A stretch of DNA of 64,000 nucleotides from Enterobacter cloacae subsp. cloacae ATCC 13047 (GTDB taxonomy: Bacteria; Pseudomonadota; Gammaproteobacteria; Enterobacterales; Enterobacteriaceae). The notes beneath the pieces are model-generated. The model ran no database searches. It was not told the origin of the DNA and saw nothing but the letters and a program-made list of their open reading frames with translations. The stretch lies in NCBI RefSeq assembly GCF_000025565.1, contig NC_014107.1, positions 62,001 through 126,000 of the forward strand, given 5' to 3'. Shown here piece after piece: positions 25,330 through 35,037 of this stretch (the first letter of the stretch is position 1; every line of letters starts with the position of its first letter). The translations under genes and the position numbers were made by a program.

Positions 25330-25569
25330 ATGGGTAGCATTAACCTACGTATTGACGATGAACTTAAAGCGCGTTCTTACGCCGCGCTTGAAAAAATGGG
25401 CGTAACTCCTTCTGAAGCGCTTCGTCTCATGCTCGAGTATATCGCTGACAATGAACGCTTGCCGTTCAAACAGACACTCCTGAGTGATGAAGATGCTGAA
25501 CTTGTGGAGATAGTGAAAGAACGACTTTGTAATCCTAAGCCAGTACGTGTGACGCTGGATGAACTCTGA
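25330..25569 (+). CDS. relB: RelB/DinJ-family antitoxin
   Basis: A 79-residue antitoxin with an RHH DNA-binding start (GSINLRIDDELKARSYAALEKMGVTPSEALRL, abbreviated to its first part GSINLRIDDELKARSY) as in E. coli RelB. The C-terminal half wraps the toxin. Its TGA overlaps the relE ATG by one base. Confidence 0.92.
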   Translation: MGSINLRIDDELKARSYAALEKMGVTPSEALRLMLEYIADNERLPFKQTLLSDEDAELVEIVKERLCNPKPVRVTLDEL

Positions 25570-25856
25570 TGGCGTATTTTCTGGATTTTGACGAGCGGGC
25601 ACTAAAGGAATGGCGAAAGCTGGGCTCGACGGTACGTGAACAGTTGAAAAAGAAGCTGGTTGAAGTACTTGAGTCACCCCGGATTGAAGCAAACAAGCTC
25701 CGTGGTATGCCTGATTGTTACAAGATTAAGCTCCGGTCTTCAGGCTATCGCCTTGTATACCAGGTTATAGACGAGAAAGTTGTCGTTTTCGTGATTTCTG
25801 TTGGGAAAAGAGAACGCTCGGAAGTATATAGCGAGGCGGTCAAACGCATTCTCTGA
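25569..25856 (+). CDS. relE: RelE ribosome-dependent mRNA interferase toxin
   Basis: A 95-residue RelE closely similar to the E. coli K-12 protein (MAYFLDFDERALKEWRKLG). The basic residues and the C-terminal Arg/Tyr involved in cleavage are kept (KLRSSGYRLVYQV, KRERSEVYSEAVKRIL). It cleaves mRNA in the ribosomal A site. Confidence 0.93.
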   Translation: MAYFLDFDERALKEWRKLGSTVREQLKKKLVEVLESPRIEANKLRGMPDCYKIKLRSSGYRLVYQVIDEKVVVFVISVGKRERSEVYSEAVKRIL

Positions 25857-26686
25857 ACCAAAGCATGACATCTCTGTTTCGCACCGATGGTGACACTTCT
25901 GCTTTGCGTTGACAGGAGATGTATGGGTCCACCACATATTGCAATTTTTACTCTCACGTAAAATATAGTCCACTGGCGTCATCAGTTCGAGTGATTTATG
26001 TGGCCTTTTGCTGTTATACAGCACCAGATATTCAGCCATTCTTTGATTAAACAAATTCAGGTCCTCAAAAAGCAACAATTCATTGAATTCAATAAATTGT
26101 TCTCTAAGTGTCCGGTTAAATCGCTCACAGGTCGCATTCATTTTCGGTGTGTACGGATAGGTCCAGATGTGTTTAATCGAGGCTTCCTGTAGCGTTTTAT
26201 CAAAGTTACCGAGGAACTCCTTACCGTTGTCAGTGACAACTTGTCTGATAGCGACAGGAAAGAGCTTTGTGGCCTTGCTGAAGAAATGGCTGGTAATATC
26301 GCTGTTGAGTGAAGGGACCGCAAGGGCCAGCGCATAGTCGCTGTGCTCGTCGATCATGGTAATGATATAGCGGCGTAGGTCCCCCATCCTGAGTTCAATC
26401 GCGTCCATCCCTATGAGTTCGCCTGTTTTTACCGGGCGGTATTGTTTTGGTCTTCTGGGCTTCACTGAGCGTTTTTTTATCAACCGGGCTTTGCCCCTGG
26501 CGCTGAGGCGTACGGGGATCATCCGCATTTTATCGTGAGCACCAGCAATGATTCTTCCAATGGTTGACGTGCTGGGACAGGTAAAATGCCGCGCTTCACA
26601 CCATGGTTTCAGCCTGACAAAAATCTGCTCTTTGCCGAGATTGGGTAACTCAGTTCTCAGACGCCTGATCTCCTTGAGTGAAGTGG

Positions 26687-27855
<1,169 letters not shown>

Positions 27856-28272
27856 TATGACACCTGTGTTGTTCTGAGGTGAGCATATCACCTCTGTTCA
27901 GGTGGCCAAATTCAGTAAACCACTTCAGAGTACATCAGGATGCCAGTGCCTTGAACGGCGAACCAGAGGGGCTTTGCTTCTTGGAATTAGTGCTTCTGGA
28001 CCACCGGTGCGCAGTAACCGGCGCCACCAGTAGAGTGTTCGCGTTGATACGTCTAAAGCATCAGCTGCGGCACGGATCCCGTGCTTATCCCAGAAGTTCA
28101 GAGCCTTCATTCTTAACTTCGCAATCTCGGGCATAAGAGAGTGTTTCATCGCATAAGCAGTTGCTCGGTAATACCCAAAATAGCCGACACCGATATGCTG
28201 CATCAACATCTGGCAATCCCTCCTTTAGTGTTCTGAGGCAATTGCAATATCTGTGTGAACTTACACAGGAGA

Positions 28273-28435
28273 AGAAGGCCATGAAACTGCCGCGAAACAC
28301 CCTGCTCTGGTGCGTATTAATAGTGTGTCTCACACTGCTGATATTCACTTACCTGACACGGAAATCGCTTTGCGAAATCCGGTACAGGGACACGGACAGG
28401 GAGGTGGCAGCTTTTATGGCTTACGAATCCGCTAA
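28273..28435 (+). pseudogene. mok: 3' part of mok, overlapping hok
   Basis: It continues the mok frame from 11835 and ends [11 protein letters not shown] then TAA at 28433, like R1 Mok (GLRIR end). Detached from its start and promoter it cannot be translated, and hok translation depends on mok translation in this family. Confidence 0.8.
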
Positions 28436-28439
28436 GTAG
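28281..28439 (+). CDS. hok: Hok-family membrane toxin, coding part intact
   Basis: A 52-residue Hok: [20 protein letters not shown], then the charged tail [14 protein letters not shown] and [10 protein letters not shown], nearly identical to R1/F Hok. It kills by collapsing the membrane potential of cells that lose the plasmid. The GAAGAAGG site remains, but the leader, mok start and sok are 16-28 kb away, so expression is probably lost or unregulated. Confidence 0.93.
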   Translation: MKLPRNTLLWCVLIVCLTLLIFTYLTRKSLCEIRYRDTDREVAAFMAYESAK

Positions 28440-28447
28440 CTAACCCC

Positions 28448-28467
28448 GGCGGGGGGAAACCCCCGCC
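28448..28467 (+). terminator. Hairpin at the hok mRNA 3' region
   Basis: GGCGGGGG GAAA CCCCCGCC, a perfect 8-bp stem just after hok, equivalent to the GC hairpin after R1 hok. Confidence 0.65.
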
Positions 28468-28512
28468 ATTCAGGGGCTGAGATTGTGTGGACATGCCTGA
28501 AGCGCCTTTATG

Positions 28513-28545
28513 AAGGGGTTGCCGGTTCGCCGGTAGCCCCTTTTT
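28513..28545 (+). terminator. Terminator of the hok transcript
   Basis: AAGGGG..GCCGG TTCG CCGG..CCCCTT with TTTTT after it. The text GGTTCGCCGGTAGCCCCTTT matches the R1 hok 3' end, confirming that the downstream flank of the locus is original. Confidence 0.8.
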
Positions 28546-28770
28546 CCTTCCCGACGCGACCGCACGCCTGAACCTCCGGGAAGGGCTGTTCCCCTGCGGG
28601 GAACGGGGGAAGGGGGACGCGCCTTCGGCGCTGCCCCTCTGCTCCCTCTGCCTGATCCTCCCCCCTGCCTGTCCTGCCTGATTTTGTTGAATTCGAAACT
28701 CTGTGAGCTACCTGCTCATACCGGGCTTCAGCCTGGTGTGCCCGATGTTCTTTATCCCGGGCGTCATATC

Positions 28771-29359
28771 CGGCGTCCTGCCGGTTAACTTTCGCATCTG
28801 CAGCTCCGTGGCTATAACCCGAAAACAGGGCAGGGCGATGGCCCCCTTCGGCTCCCGGCCCGCGTGGCGGTCCGGTCGTCGAGCCCCACTCCGCCAGGTC
28901 GGCTGCTGACGCACCCGCCGGGCTCCGCCGAACCCGCAAGCGGTTTCGGGCTGACGCTAGGGTCTGATGGCTGAGGTCAACCCCCTGGCTTGCACCGGCC
29001 GGAGGCCGGGCCGCCCTGAGCGCGCCGGCGGAGCCGTCGCTTTAAGGCCGCCACGCCGTTCCGACGTGTCGGGTGCGTGCATCCTGTTCACCCGGTGAGG
29101 CCATCCCCCGTGCGTCCTCACGCGGAGGGCTGCTTGTAGCACCGTCGGGTCGTCATCCAAGGGGTGAAATGCACTCCGCCAAAACTTTTTGCGTGCCGCA
29201 AAAACTTTTGTCTCCGCCCCTTTCCTTCCGCCCTTCGCCGTTGCTCCTTTTGCCCTTTGCCGCGAGAGAACTCACCAGGGAGATGGACAACCATCACCAC
29301 AGGAGAAAACCAGGATGCACACACAAAACGTCAACGTCAAAACCGCCGCTCCCGAATCT
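28771..29359 (+). repeat. Leading-region direct repeat, copy A
   Basis: About 589 bp nearly identical to 31792-32381. It is very GC-rich at first, full of short inverted repeats (for example GCCGGAGGCCGGGC, GCGCCGGCGGAGC), then has a dyad around GTGCCGCAAAAACTTTTG, and ends inside the first codons of the next gene. The 28540-28770 part is GC-rich with weaker similarity to 31690-31790. It may be an Frpo-like single-strand promoter; see findings. Confidence 0.85.
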
Positions 29360-29629
29360 TCCAGGAAGATAGGGGGAAAAACCGTGTCGTACACGATCCT
29401 CGTCGCTGAGCAGAAAAAAAACTCAGCGGAGGAACCTGATGTTCTGGAGTTCAGCAGCCTGGCTGAGCTGAAGAAACTGCGCAGACGCTGCCCCGAAACG
29501 ATGCGCTGCACCTATTTCTACGCCCTCAGCAGCGGCGTCGATAAACAGTTCCGCCATATCCATGTGGCTGAAGCTGACCACTTCAAACAGTTTGTGCGCC
29601 TGATCGCGCGTGCAGGTATCGACATTTAA
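29315..29629 (+). CDS. Leading-region protein of unknown function
   Basis: A 104-residue protein, not recognised. It starts MHTQNVNVKTAA at the end of repeat copy A, after an AGGAG site. The same first residues begin the gene at 32337 after copy B. The remaining part is mixed alpha/beta and basic with an acidic end (HIHVAEADHFKQFVRLIARAG). An early-expressed role after conjugative entry is inferred only from position. Confidence 0.65.
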   Translation: MHTQNVNVKTAAPESSRKIGGKTVSYTILVAEQKKNSAEEPDVLEFSSLAELKKLRRRCPETMRCTYFYALSSGVDKQFRHIHVAEADHFKQFVRLIARAGIDI

Positions 29630-29689
29630 ACACGGTTCACCCCGTGCGGCAGCCGCCGCACGGAACCTCATAAGACAGGAGCCAGAAAT

Positions 29690-30151
29690 ATGAACGTTAA
29701 CACCCCGGCCGCTGCACCAATGGCCTTTTTCGTTCCGTCCCATAACGCCGTTTATGACCGCGCAACCCAGCTGGAAGGGCAGTGGGTGACTCAGCGTGAA
29801 GCGATAACGCTGGAATCCCTGCGCCGTCTCTATCCGGATGCGGAGCTGATCCCCGCGACTCTGGTTCAGGAAAAGCAGAATGACGGCTATCGCCGTCCCT
29901 GGGTGGAAATCACCGGGGCCCGGTACATCGACCAGCTGGAAACGCTGCCGCCAGTGGACTGGTGCAGAGGGTATGGCGGGGAGTCGTTCAAATCGATGGA
30001 GTTTACGGGCGGGGATGTGACCGCAATTTTCGTCCGGTACGGCGCGCGTTTCTTTGAGTGCCATGACCTGCACACCCGCCATCACCGGGAGCTGATTGGC
30101 GACGTGATCGCCCGTTTCTGTCTCGATGCGCCGCTGAATTCCGCGCATTAA
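29690..30151 (+). CDS. Leading-region protein of unknown function
   Basis: A 153-residue soluble protein, not recognised. It has a Trp/Tyr-rich middle (GYRRPWVEITGARYIDQL, VDWCRGYGGES) and a C-terminal His-rich helix (ECHDLHTRHHRELIG). A GAGCCAG/AGGAG-type site precedes the ATG, in the same direction as its neighbours. Confidence 0.65.
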   Translation: MNVNTPAAAPMAFFVPSHNAVYDRATQLEGQWVTQREAITLESLRRLYPDAELIPATLVQEKQNDGYRRPWVEITGARYIDQLETLPPVDWCRGYGGESFKSMEFTGGDVTAIFVRYGARFFECHDLHTRHHRELIGDVIARFCLDAPLNSAH

Positions 30152-30238
30152 AAAAGCAGGGTTGCCCCTGCTTTCTCAACGCCGGGTAGCCGCAGCAACG
30201 GTGAACCGGCAATCACAACCAAAGTAAGGAGATTGATC

Positions 30239-30439
30239 GTGAAATTTGACCCGCAAACTGTCGCACAGGCGAAGGCATTTGTAAATGCCCTCCGCGCCGG
30301 AAAACGCGCTCGCGTACCCGCGCTGCGCTTCTCACAGTGGCAGCCGTTCCTGTCCGTGGTAAATGCCGAAACGGGCTACGCCACCGATGCTGACTGTGGT
30401 CTGGCTGTCAGCGTCTACCCGGCGCTTGGACTGGCTTAA
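30239..30439 (+). CDS. Small leading-region protein
   Basis: A 66-residue product from a GTG start chosen because AAGGAG lies 7 bases before it. It is unrecognised; basic in the middle (LRAGKRARVPALRFSQW). It is followed by an inverted repeat of CGGCCGCC type and the methylase-like gene. Confidence 0.55.
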   Translation: MKFDPQTVAQAKAFVNALRAGKRARVPALRFSQWQPFLSVVNAETGYATDADCGLAVSVYPALGLA

Positions 30440-30479
30440 CAGGAGACGGCCGCCTGCGGGCGGCCGGTAAGGAGAAACC

Positions 30480-31271
30480 ATGTCACAACTGAGTTTTGAA
30501 TCCCTGTTCCTGGCAGACCAGGCTGATCTGCAGCCGCGGGCTTCCGCACCGGCCCGGATGCTGTCGCCAGCTGAGGCGCGTAAACAGTTCGCCAGTGTGT
30601 TCCGGCAAACGGCGAAAAATATGCGCCGTTCCGAAGTGTTCAGTGACTTCATCACCCTGGCAGCCAGCGAGCTGGATCTGGCCCGTATTCGTTCGCCGGA
30701 GAACATCGAAAACAGCCGTCGCATCTGCGCACGGTATCAGCCGGACGATTTAGACGCCATGAAGCAGCTGTTCTGCCTGTTGGTTGAGGGGCTGGCGGGT
30801 GACATTCATGATTTCCTCGGCGCTCTGTATATGGAGCAGGAGCTGGGCGCGGACGAAATGGGGCAGTATTTCTCTCCGTCCTGCATCTCCCGTCTGATGG
30901 CCGGACTACTCATGCCCGGCGCTCAGGAGACGATAAAGCGTGAGGGGTGGATGACGCTCGATGAGCCAGCCTGCGGCAGCGCCGGTATGGTCATTGCCTT
31001 TGCATACTGGATGGCTGAAGCGGGATATAACCCGTCTGAACAGCTATATGCCACCTGCACCGACATCGATCCAATGGTGGCTGATATGGCCTTTATCCAG
31101 CTGGCTCTGCTGGGTATTCCCGCGAAAGTCGTGACCGGTAATACGCTGACCCTGAAAGCGAACCGCGTGCGTTACACCCCCGTGTATTACTTCAATGACT
31201 GGCAGGGCCGTCTGGCATTTCGCAGTCGTCTGGATGCAATGAAGAACTTTCTGGCCACCGTGGCCGCCTGA
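30480..31271 (+). CDS. N6-adenine DNA methylase-like protein lacking the NPPY motif
   Basis: A 263-residue protein resembling the HsdM/N6_Mtase core: GQYFSPSCISRLMAGLL (about 138-155), the SAM loop DEPACGSAGM (about 162) and CTDIDPMVADMAFIQLALLGI (about 194). The catalytic (N/D/S)PP(Y/F) motif expected after GNTL is absent; the chain reads RVRYTPVYYFNDW and ends. Related proteins are common in IncF leading regions. It may bind SAM or DNA without methylating, or use a different motif. Confidence 0.75.
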   Translation: MSQLSFESLFLADQADLQPRASAPARMLSPAEARKQFASVFRQTAKNMRRSEVFSDFITLAASELDLARIRSPENIENSRRICARYQPDDLDAMKQLFCLLVEGLAGDIHDFLGALYMEQELGADEMGQYFSPSCISRLMAGLLMPGAQETIKREGWMTLDEPACGSAGMVIAFAYWMAEAGYNPSEQLYATCTDIDPMVADMAFIQLALLGIPAKVVTGNTLTLKANRVRYTPVYYFNDWQGRLAFRSRLDAMKNFLATVAA

Positions 31272-31312
31272 CTGACAGAGCGGCAGGGCAGACCTGCCGC
31301 AGGGAGATAAAA

Positions 31313-31648
31313 ATGACAAGCAACACACTGAACGCTGTTCCGGCGACCGTGCTGGAGACCATGGCAGAATGCCTCAACGGCCAGCCTGAACCGCTAAAAA
31401 TCCGCAACAACGACGATCACGCTGCACTGGCTGCAGATGTGCTCTGGCAGTTTGCCCGAAAAACCGGGCTGAACAGGGAAAGCGAGAGCGTGCAAACCGT
31501 CATCACTGATTTTCTGGCCAATCTTCTGCACCTGTGCAAACAGTGCGATCCTGACGGGGCAGGTATCGACGGATTTAATGCCCTGCTGAATATGGCCATG
31601 ATGCATTATGAGCAGGAAAACGGAGGTGACAGCGAAGAACCAGTTTGA
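31313..31648 (+). CDS. Leading-region protein of unknown function
   Basis: A 111-residue acidic, mostly helical protein, not recognised, 41 bp after the methylase-like gene with a GGGAG site. It ends just before the region of repeat copy B, so the run 29315-31648 may be one transcription unit. Confidence 0.6.
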   Translation: MTSNTLNAVPATVLETMAECLNGQPEPLKIRNNDDHAALAADVLWQFARKTGLNRESESVQTVITDFLANLLHLCKQCDPDGAGIDGFNALLNMAMMHYEQENGGDSEEPV

Positions 31649-31791
31649 TCGGGAGTCTGTGCCCTGGTGGATGCCATCAGGGCAACCGCAAAAAAACGCT
31701 TCCCCTTCGGGGAAACAGGGAGGGCGAAAGCGCCTCCGGCGCTCCTGCCATTCCCCGCTACCGTACTTCTCTCCTTACCTGCCTTCAGAAC

Positions 31792-32381
31792 CGGCGTCCT
31801 GCTGGTCAACTTTCTCAGCTGCAGCTTTGTTATGGCCATAACCCGAAAGCAGGGCAGGGCGATGGCCCCCTTCGGCTCCCGGCCCGCGTGGCGGTCCGGT
31901 CGTCGAGCCCCACTCCGCCAGGTCGGCTTCTGACGCACCCGCCGGGCTCCGCCGAACCCGCAAGCGGTTTCGGGCTGACGCTAGGGTCTGATGGCTGAGG
32001 TCAACCCCCTGGCTTGCACCGGCCGGAGGCCGGGCCGCCCTGAGCGCGCCGGCGGAGCCGTCGCTTTAAGGCCGCCACGCCGTTCCGCCGTGTCGGGTGC
32101 GTGCATCCTGTTCACCCGGTGAGGCCATCCCCCGTGCGTCCTCACGCGGAGGGCTGGTCGTAGCACCGTCGGGTCGTCATCCGAAGGGTGAAATGCACTC
32201 AGACAAAAGTTTTTGCGTGCCGCAAAAACTTTTGTCTGCGCCCTTCTCCTGCCACCCCGCCGTCGCTCCTTTTGCCCTTTGCCGCGAGAGAACTCACCAG
32301 GGAGATGGACAACCATCACCACAGGAGAAAACCAAAATGCACACACGAAACGTCAACGTCAAAACCGCCGCTCAAGAATCT
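31792..32381 (+). repeat. Leading-region direct repeat, copy B
   Basis: About 590 bp matching copy A at 28771-29359 with scattered substitutions. It spans most of the gene-free stretch 31649-32336 and extends into the first 15 codons of the next gene. The part 31649-31791 has only weak similarity to 28585-28770. Confidence 0.85.
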
Positions 32382-32630
32382 ACCGGAAGATGTGATTCAA
32401 ACCTCACCACGTCCCAGTTCACGGATCTGTTCTGCTGGGTCCTGGCAGCATCGGAAGGGGAGCCACAACCGACAATTTTTACGCCGCCAGAGAATGCCAC
32501 TGAGCTGACGTTAATTAATGACGAATGCCCGGATTATATCTCTGTCTGGGTTGTAGATGGTCGCCCGGTGGCAGCTGCAATGCCGCTGGATAATTTTCAC
32601 CGCGTTATTCCTTCATCACTTACTAAATAA
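32337..32630 (+). CDS. Leading-region protein sharing its N-terminus with the gene at 29315
   Basis: A 97-residue protein beginning MHTRNVNVKTAAQES, encoded within repeat copy B; the rest is unrelated and acidic (TELTLINDECPDYISVWVVDG). Function unknown. An AGGAG site precedes it. It lies 16 bp before the DUF932 gene. Confidence 0.65.
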   Translation: MHTRNVNVKTAAQESTGRCDSNLTTSQFTDLFCWVLAASEGEPQPTIFTPPENATELTLINDECPDYISVWVVDGRPVAAAMPLDNFHRVIPSSLTK

Positions 32631-32646
32631 TCAGGAGTAAATAAAA

Positions 32647-33468
32647 ATGGTCAGTTTCGCAAGCCGCTATCGTATGCCTGTCTCGATCCGTAAAGACCGT
32701 CCGCTGACAAATGAGGAATTACAGCTCATCGTTCCGAGCGCGTTCTCATCGGATAAACACGATTCACGCTCTGAACGTTATACATATATCCCGACCATAA
32801 ATATTCTTGACCGTTTACGTGATGAAGGGTTTCAGCCGTATTATGCAACGCAGTCACGCACACGTGACCAGGATAAACGAGAATTTACAAAACATATGCT
32901 TCGCCTGCGTCGTCATGACCAGATTAACGGGAAAGAAGTACCGGAAATTATTCTGCTGAATAGCCATGATGGTTCAAGCAGCTATAAAATGATCCCCGGT
33001 ATGTTCCGTCAGGTTTGCAGTAATGGTCTGGTTGCATGGAAGGATTTTGGTGAAATCCGCGTACCCCACAAAGGGGATATTGTCGGGCAGGTTATTGAAG
33101 GCGCTTACACGGTGCTGAAAACATTTGACGCGGTTGATGAAAATATTGACCTCATGAAAAGCATTCAGCTTACTTTGCCTGAGCAGCGACTTTTTGGTGC
33201 GACCGCTCTGGAACTTAAGTACGATGGAAAACCAGCGCCGATTACGCCGGAGCAAATTATTAACCCACGCCGGGTACTCGACAGAGGCCAGGATTTATGG
33301 ACCACGTTTAACGTAGTACAGGAAAATGTGATCCGTGGGGGGATTCGTGGCAGAACGCAAAAAGGGAAGGTGGCCAGAACGCGGGAAGTCACCGGAATTG
33401 ATGGTGACATCAAATTAAATCAGGTGCTCTGGAAAATGGCGGAGGAGTTTGCAAAACTGAAGGCCTGA
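32647..33468 (+). CDS. DUF932-family protein (YubP/YfjQ-like)
   Basis: A 273-residue protein of the DUF932 family, common in plasmid leading regions and prophages. Recognisable parts are TINILDRLRDEGFQPYYATQSRTRDQDKREFTKHM (first and last parts) and MIPGMFRQVCSNGLVAW. Its role is unknown. Base composition is lower in GC than the repeat and neighbours. It ends at a terminator. Confidence 0.8.
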   Translation: MVSFASRYRMPVSIRKDRPLTNEELQLIVPSAFSSDKHDSRSERYTYIPTINILDRLRDEGFQPYYATQSRTRDQDKREFTKHMLRLRRHDQINGKEVPEIILLNSHDGSSSYKMIPGMFRQVCSNGLVAWKDFGEIRVPHKGDIVGQVIEGAYTVLKTFDAVDENIDLMKSIQLTLPEQRLFGATALELKYDGKPAPITPEQIINPRRVLDRGQDLWTTFNVVQENVIRGGIRGRTQKGKVARTREVTGIDGDIKLNQVLWKMAEEFAKLKA

Positions 33469-33473
33469 AAATT

Positions 33474-33498
33474 AAGCCGCTCAACAGAGCGGCTTTTT
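33474..33498 (+). terminator. Terminator of the leading-region operon
   Basis: AAGCCGCTC AACA GAGCGGCTT with TTT following: a perfect 9-bp stem. It overlaps the stop of the convergent transglycosylase gene. Confidence 0.9.
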
Positions 33499-34036
33499 AC
33501 TGCCCGCTATGTAACGAGGTCGTTTCCGCAATTTGCATTGCATGCTCCTTTCCCGCAGCTGGCGCCAGACGTTCAGAAAGTAGCTTTTTTCTGGCCAGCA
33601 ATACACGATATATATTTTTGATATCCTGAGCATACGCCTTGCGCTGCGCAATGAGCTTTTTGCTCGGCCCCGTATTATACATCCCTACGCTGTCCCAGTT
33701 TTTTCCGTATGACCTGAAGTTGTGCGCCAGTACCCATGCACCCGTATAAACGCAGATGCATGGATCATTCAACAGTCGCTCACGGGTAATATTGAAATTT
33801 TTAAGTTTACCGTAATGGGAACTGTTCACCTGCATCCCGCAGACATCTTCTGTTCCATTCCTGTTTGATCCATTTATCGCACCCGGCTTAAGTCTGCTCT
33901 CTTTAATTGAAATTGACATAAGCAGCAGCGGATCAATTTGATAATCTTTCCCGGCCTGATCAAAGCACATCTGGGGAGCTGCGCCAGCAGACATGGAAAG
34001 GGTCAGCAATGCCGCAGGTAGTATCGATATTTTCAT
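33497..34036 (-). CDS. Lytic transglycosylase (F orf169/VirB1-like)
   Basis: A 179-residue exported protein with a signal sequence (about 1-19) and an SLT domain: the catalytic Glu in ISIKESRLKPGA, then VCGMQVNSSHYGKL and VGMYNTGPSKK. It locally cuts peptidoglycan to let the transfer apparatus through. F has the same gene between oriT and the leading region, in the same orientation relative to traM. Confidence 0.9.
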   Translation of the reverse strand: MKISILPAALLTLSMSAGAAPQMCFDQAGKDYQIDPLLLMSISIKESRLKPGAINGSNRNGTEDVCGMQVNSSHYGKLKNFNITRERLLNDPCICVYTGAWVLAHNFRSYGKNWDSVGMYNTGPSKKLIAQRKAYAQDIKNIYRVLLARKKLLSERLAPAAGKEHAMQIAETTSLHSGQ

Positions 34037-34230
34037 GGTTTGGCCTTTTAACGAAATACACGGGCTCTGGAGAGTCGCCTTAAAAAATACCCCGACGGAT
34101 CGTCGTAATCAAGTTAATTCACTACAAACGCGCGTGAGCGCTCTCCTGAAGGGATTTAACACCCGTCCGAAATAAACATATCAGAGCAGTAGACGGTATT
34201 AACACGCCGCTCTTTATTAACCCCTTAAAA

Positions 34231-34260
34231 CATCACACCCCACGCAAGACTTTGTCTTGC
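34231..34260 (-). other. Predicted nic region and adjacent hairpin
   Basis: The likely TraI cleavage core (bottom strand GCGTGGGGTGTGATG, 34245-34231) is bordered by a perfect dyad GCAAGAC TTT GTCTTGC at 34244-34260. In F the relaxase binds such a hairpin plus the single strand next to nic. The exact cleaved bond cannot be fixed from sequence alone. Confidence 0.7.
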
Positions 34261-34339
34261 AGATTTTTCTTTTAATTTCAGGTGCATATCTGTGATAAAT
34301 TTGCGCGTTATTGAAGTGTGACCGTCTAATGTCGCACAC

Positions 34340-34385
34340 ACCGACACTACACTATCGTATAATCCTGATACCTGTTAGTGTCGGT
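34340..34385 (+). promoter_or_regulatory. Inverted half-sites in oriT (TraM or RHH protein)
   Basis: ACCGACACTA (34340-34349) and TAGTGTCGGT (34376-34385) are perfect 10-bp inverted copies 26 bp apart. The same half-site occurs as a close pair at 34570-34589. Repeated inverted half-sites before traM are the usual TraM binding pattern. Confidence 0.6.
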
Positions 34386-34569
34386 ATGTCACACATGTAT
34401 CGTACAATTGTAGATATGCTTTAATTACATTGAATTATATATCGCACAGTGTCACACTGTCGCACATCCTGGTGCTGGATTGTACTACTGTACAAAACAG
34501 AGATTCGCAGCAGTATCAACCCATTACACCTTTGCACAGCATTTTGATAAACCACCAACAGGCCATATG

Positions 34570-34589
34570 TAGTGTCGGTTCCGACACTA
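34570..34589 (+). promoter_or_regulatory. Dyad operator directly upstream of traM
   Basis: TAGTGTCGGTTCCGACACTA is a 9-bp dyad with a TT centre, 20 bp before the traM start. Its half-site equals those at 34340 and 34376. It fits TraM autorepression. Confidence 0.6.
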
Positions 34590-34609
34590 ACTTAAAACAG
34601 GTAAGAAAT

Positions 34610-35005
34610 ATGGGAAGAGTCGGTATCTACCTTAAAGATAAAATTGAACGCGAGGTTCGCGATATTATTCAACAAGACCTGCAAAACGGTGCCACCGCAG
34701 GAGAAGCAAACATGTCAGCCACCTGCAACGAATTAATCAGGCTTGGGCTTCTGGTTTATAAACGCGATGGCGAGGATGGCAATCATTTCGATATAGAAGG
34801 ATACCGAAGGGACCTCATAAGAAAAGCAGCAGGTTCACGCGAAGGTACAGTTCTTATTGCCACACTACTTGCTGAGATGTATTTAAAAATGACAGGAAAA
34901 GATGGCGAAGGAAGGTTGGAAGATACACTTGATATGATTTTAAACGGCATAAACACAGCCGAGGATGAGGCGGAAACAAGACACTTCATCAACGAAAAGA
35001 AATAA
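34610..35005 (+). CDS. traM: TraM-like relaxosome DNA-binding protein
   Basis: A 131-residue protein close to F TraM (127 residues) in length and layout: an RHH-like start (MGRVGIYLKDKIEREVRDII), a conserved middle (SATCNELIRLGLLVY) and a helical acidic C-terminus for tetramerisation and contact with TraD. The ATG at 34610 is chosen by homology and the operator just upstream; the frame stays open through oriT. It ends at a hairpin shared with the convergent gene. Confidence 0.82.
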   Translation: MGRVGIYLKDKIEREVRDIIQQDLQNGATAGEANMSATCNELIRLGLLVYKRDGEDGNHFDIEGYRRDLIRKAAGSREGTVLIATLLAEMYLKMTGKDGEGRLEDTLDMILNGINTAEDEAETRHFINEKK

Positions 35006-35010
35006 ATCCA

Positions 35011-35031
35011 CGAGCCGGAAACCCCGGCTCG
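35011..35031 (+). terminator. Bidirectional hairpin between traM and the RHH gene
   Basis: CGAGCCGG AAACC CCGGCTCG, a perfect 8-bp stem, 6 bp after the traM stop and 7 bp from the convergent stop. Confidence 0.65.
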
Positions 35032-35037
35032 AATCGA

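Larger units (their letters stand above)
34037..34609 (+). other. oriT: F-type origin of transfer region
   Basis: This AT-rich, gene-free stretch between the transglycosylase and traM is where F plasmids keep oriT. The bottom strand around 34250-34231 reads CTTGCGTGGGGTGTGATG, close to the F nic core GCGTGGGGTGTGGTG. Many short GTGTCG and GTCGCAC repeats follow towards traM, suitable for TraM, TraY and IHF binding. Confidence 0.8.

Noticed and set aside
25857..25914. Another hok leader fragment left of the IS481-like element (CTTTGCG..GACAGGAGA resembles CTTTGCGCAAGGAGA)
   Set aside because: The likeness covers only about 20 bases with gaps, and no mok frame is present; too weak to claim.
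25740..25919. C-terminal 60 codons of the IS481-like transposase frame
   Set aside because: They lie outside the element and antisense to relE, present only because the element's frame lacks a stop.
28161..28280. N-terminal extension of hok
   Set aside because: The in-frame extension crosses the terminal repeat of the IS481-like element; the true Hok start at 28281 has its own ribosome site and matches known Hok exactly.
28508..29324. Several open frames within the leading-region repeat
   Set aside because: They arise from GC-rich palindromic sequence, occur in both repeat copies with differing lengths, and have no ribosome sites.
34430..34609. Upstream extension of traM
   Set aside because: It would cross the oriT repeats and operator; the start at 34610 matches TraM.
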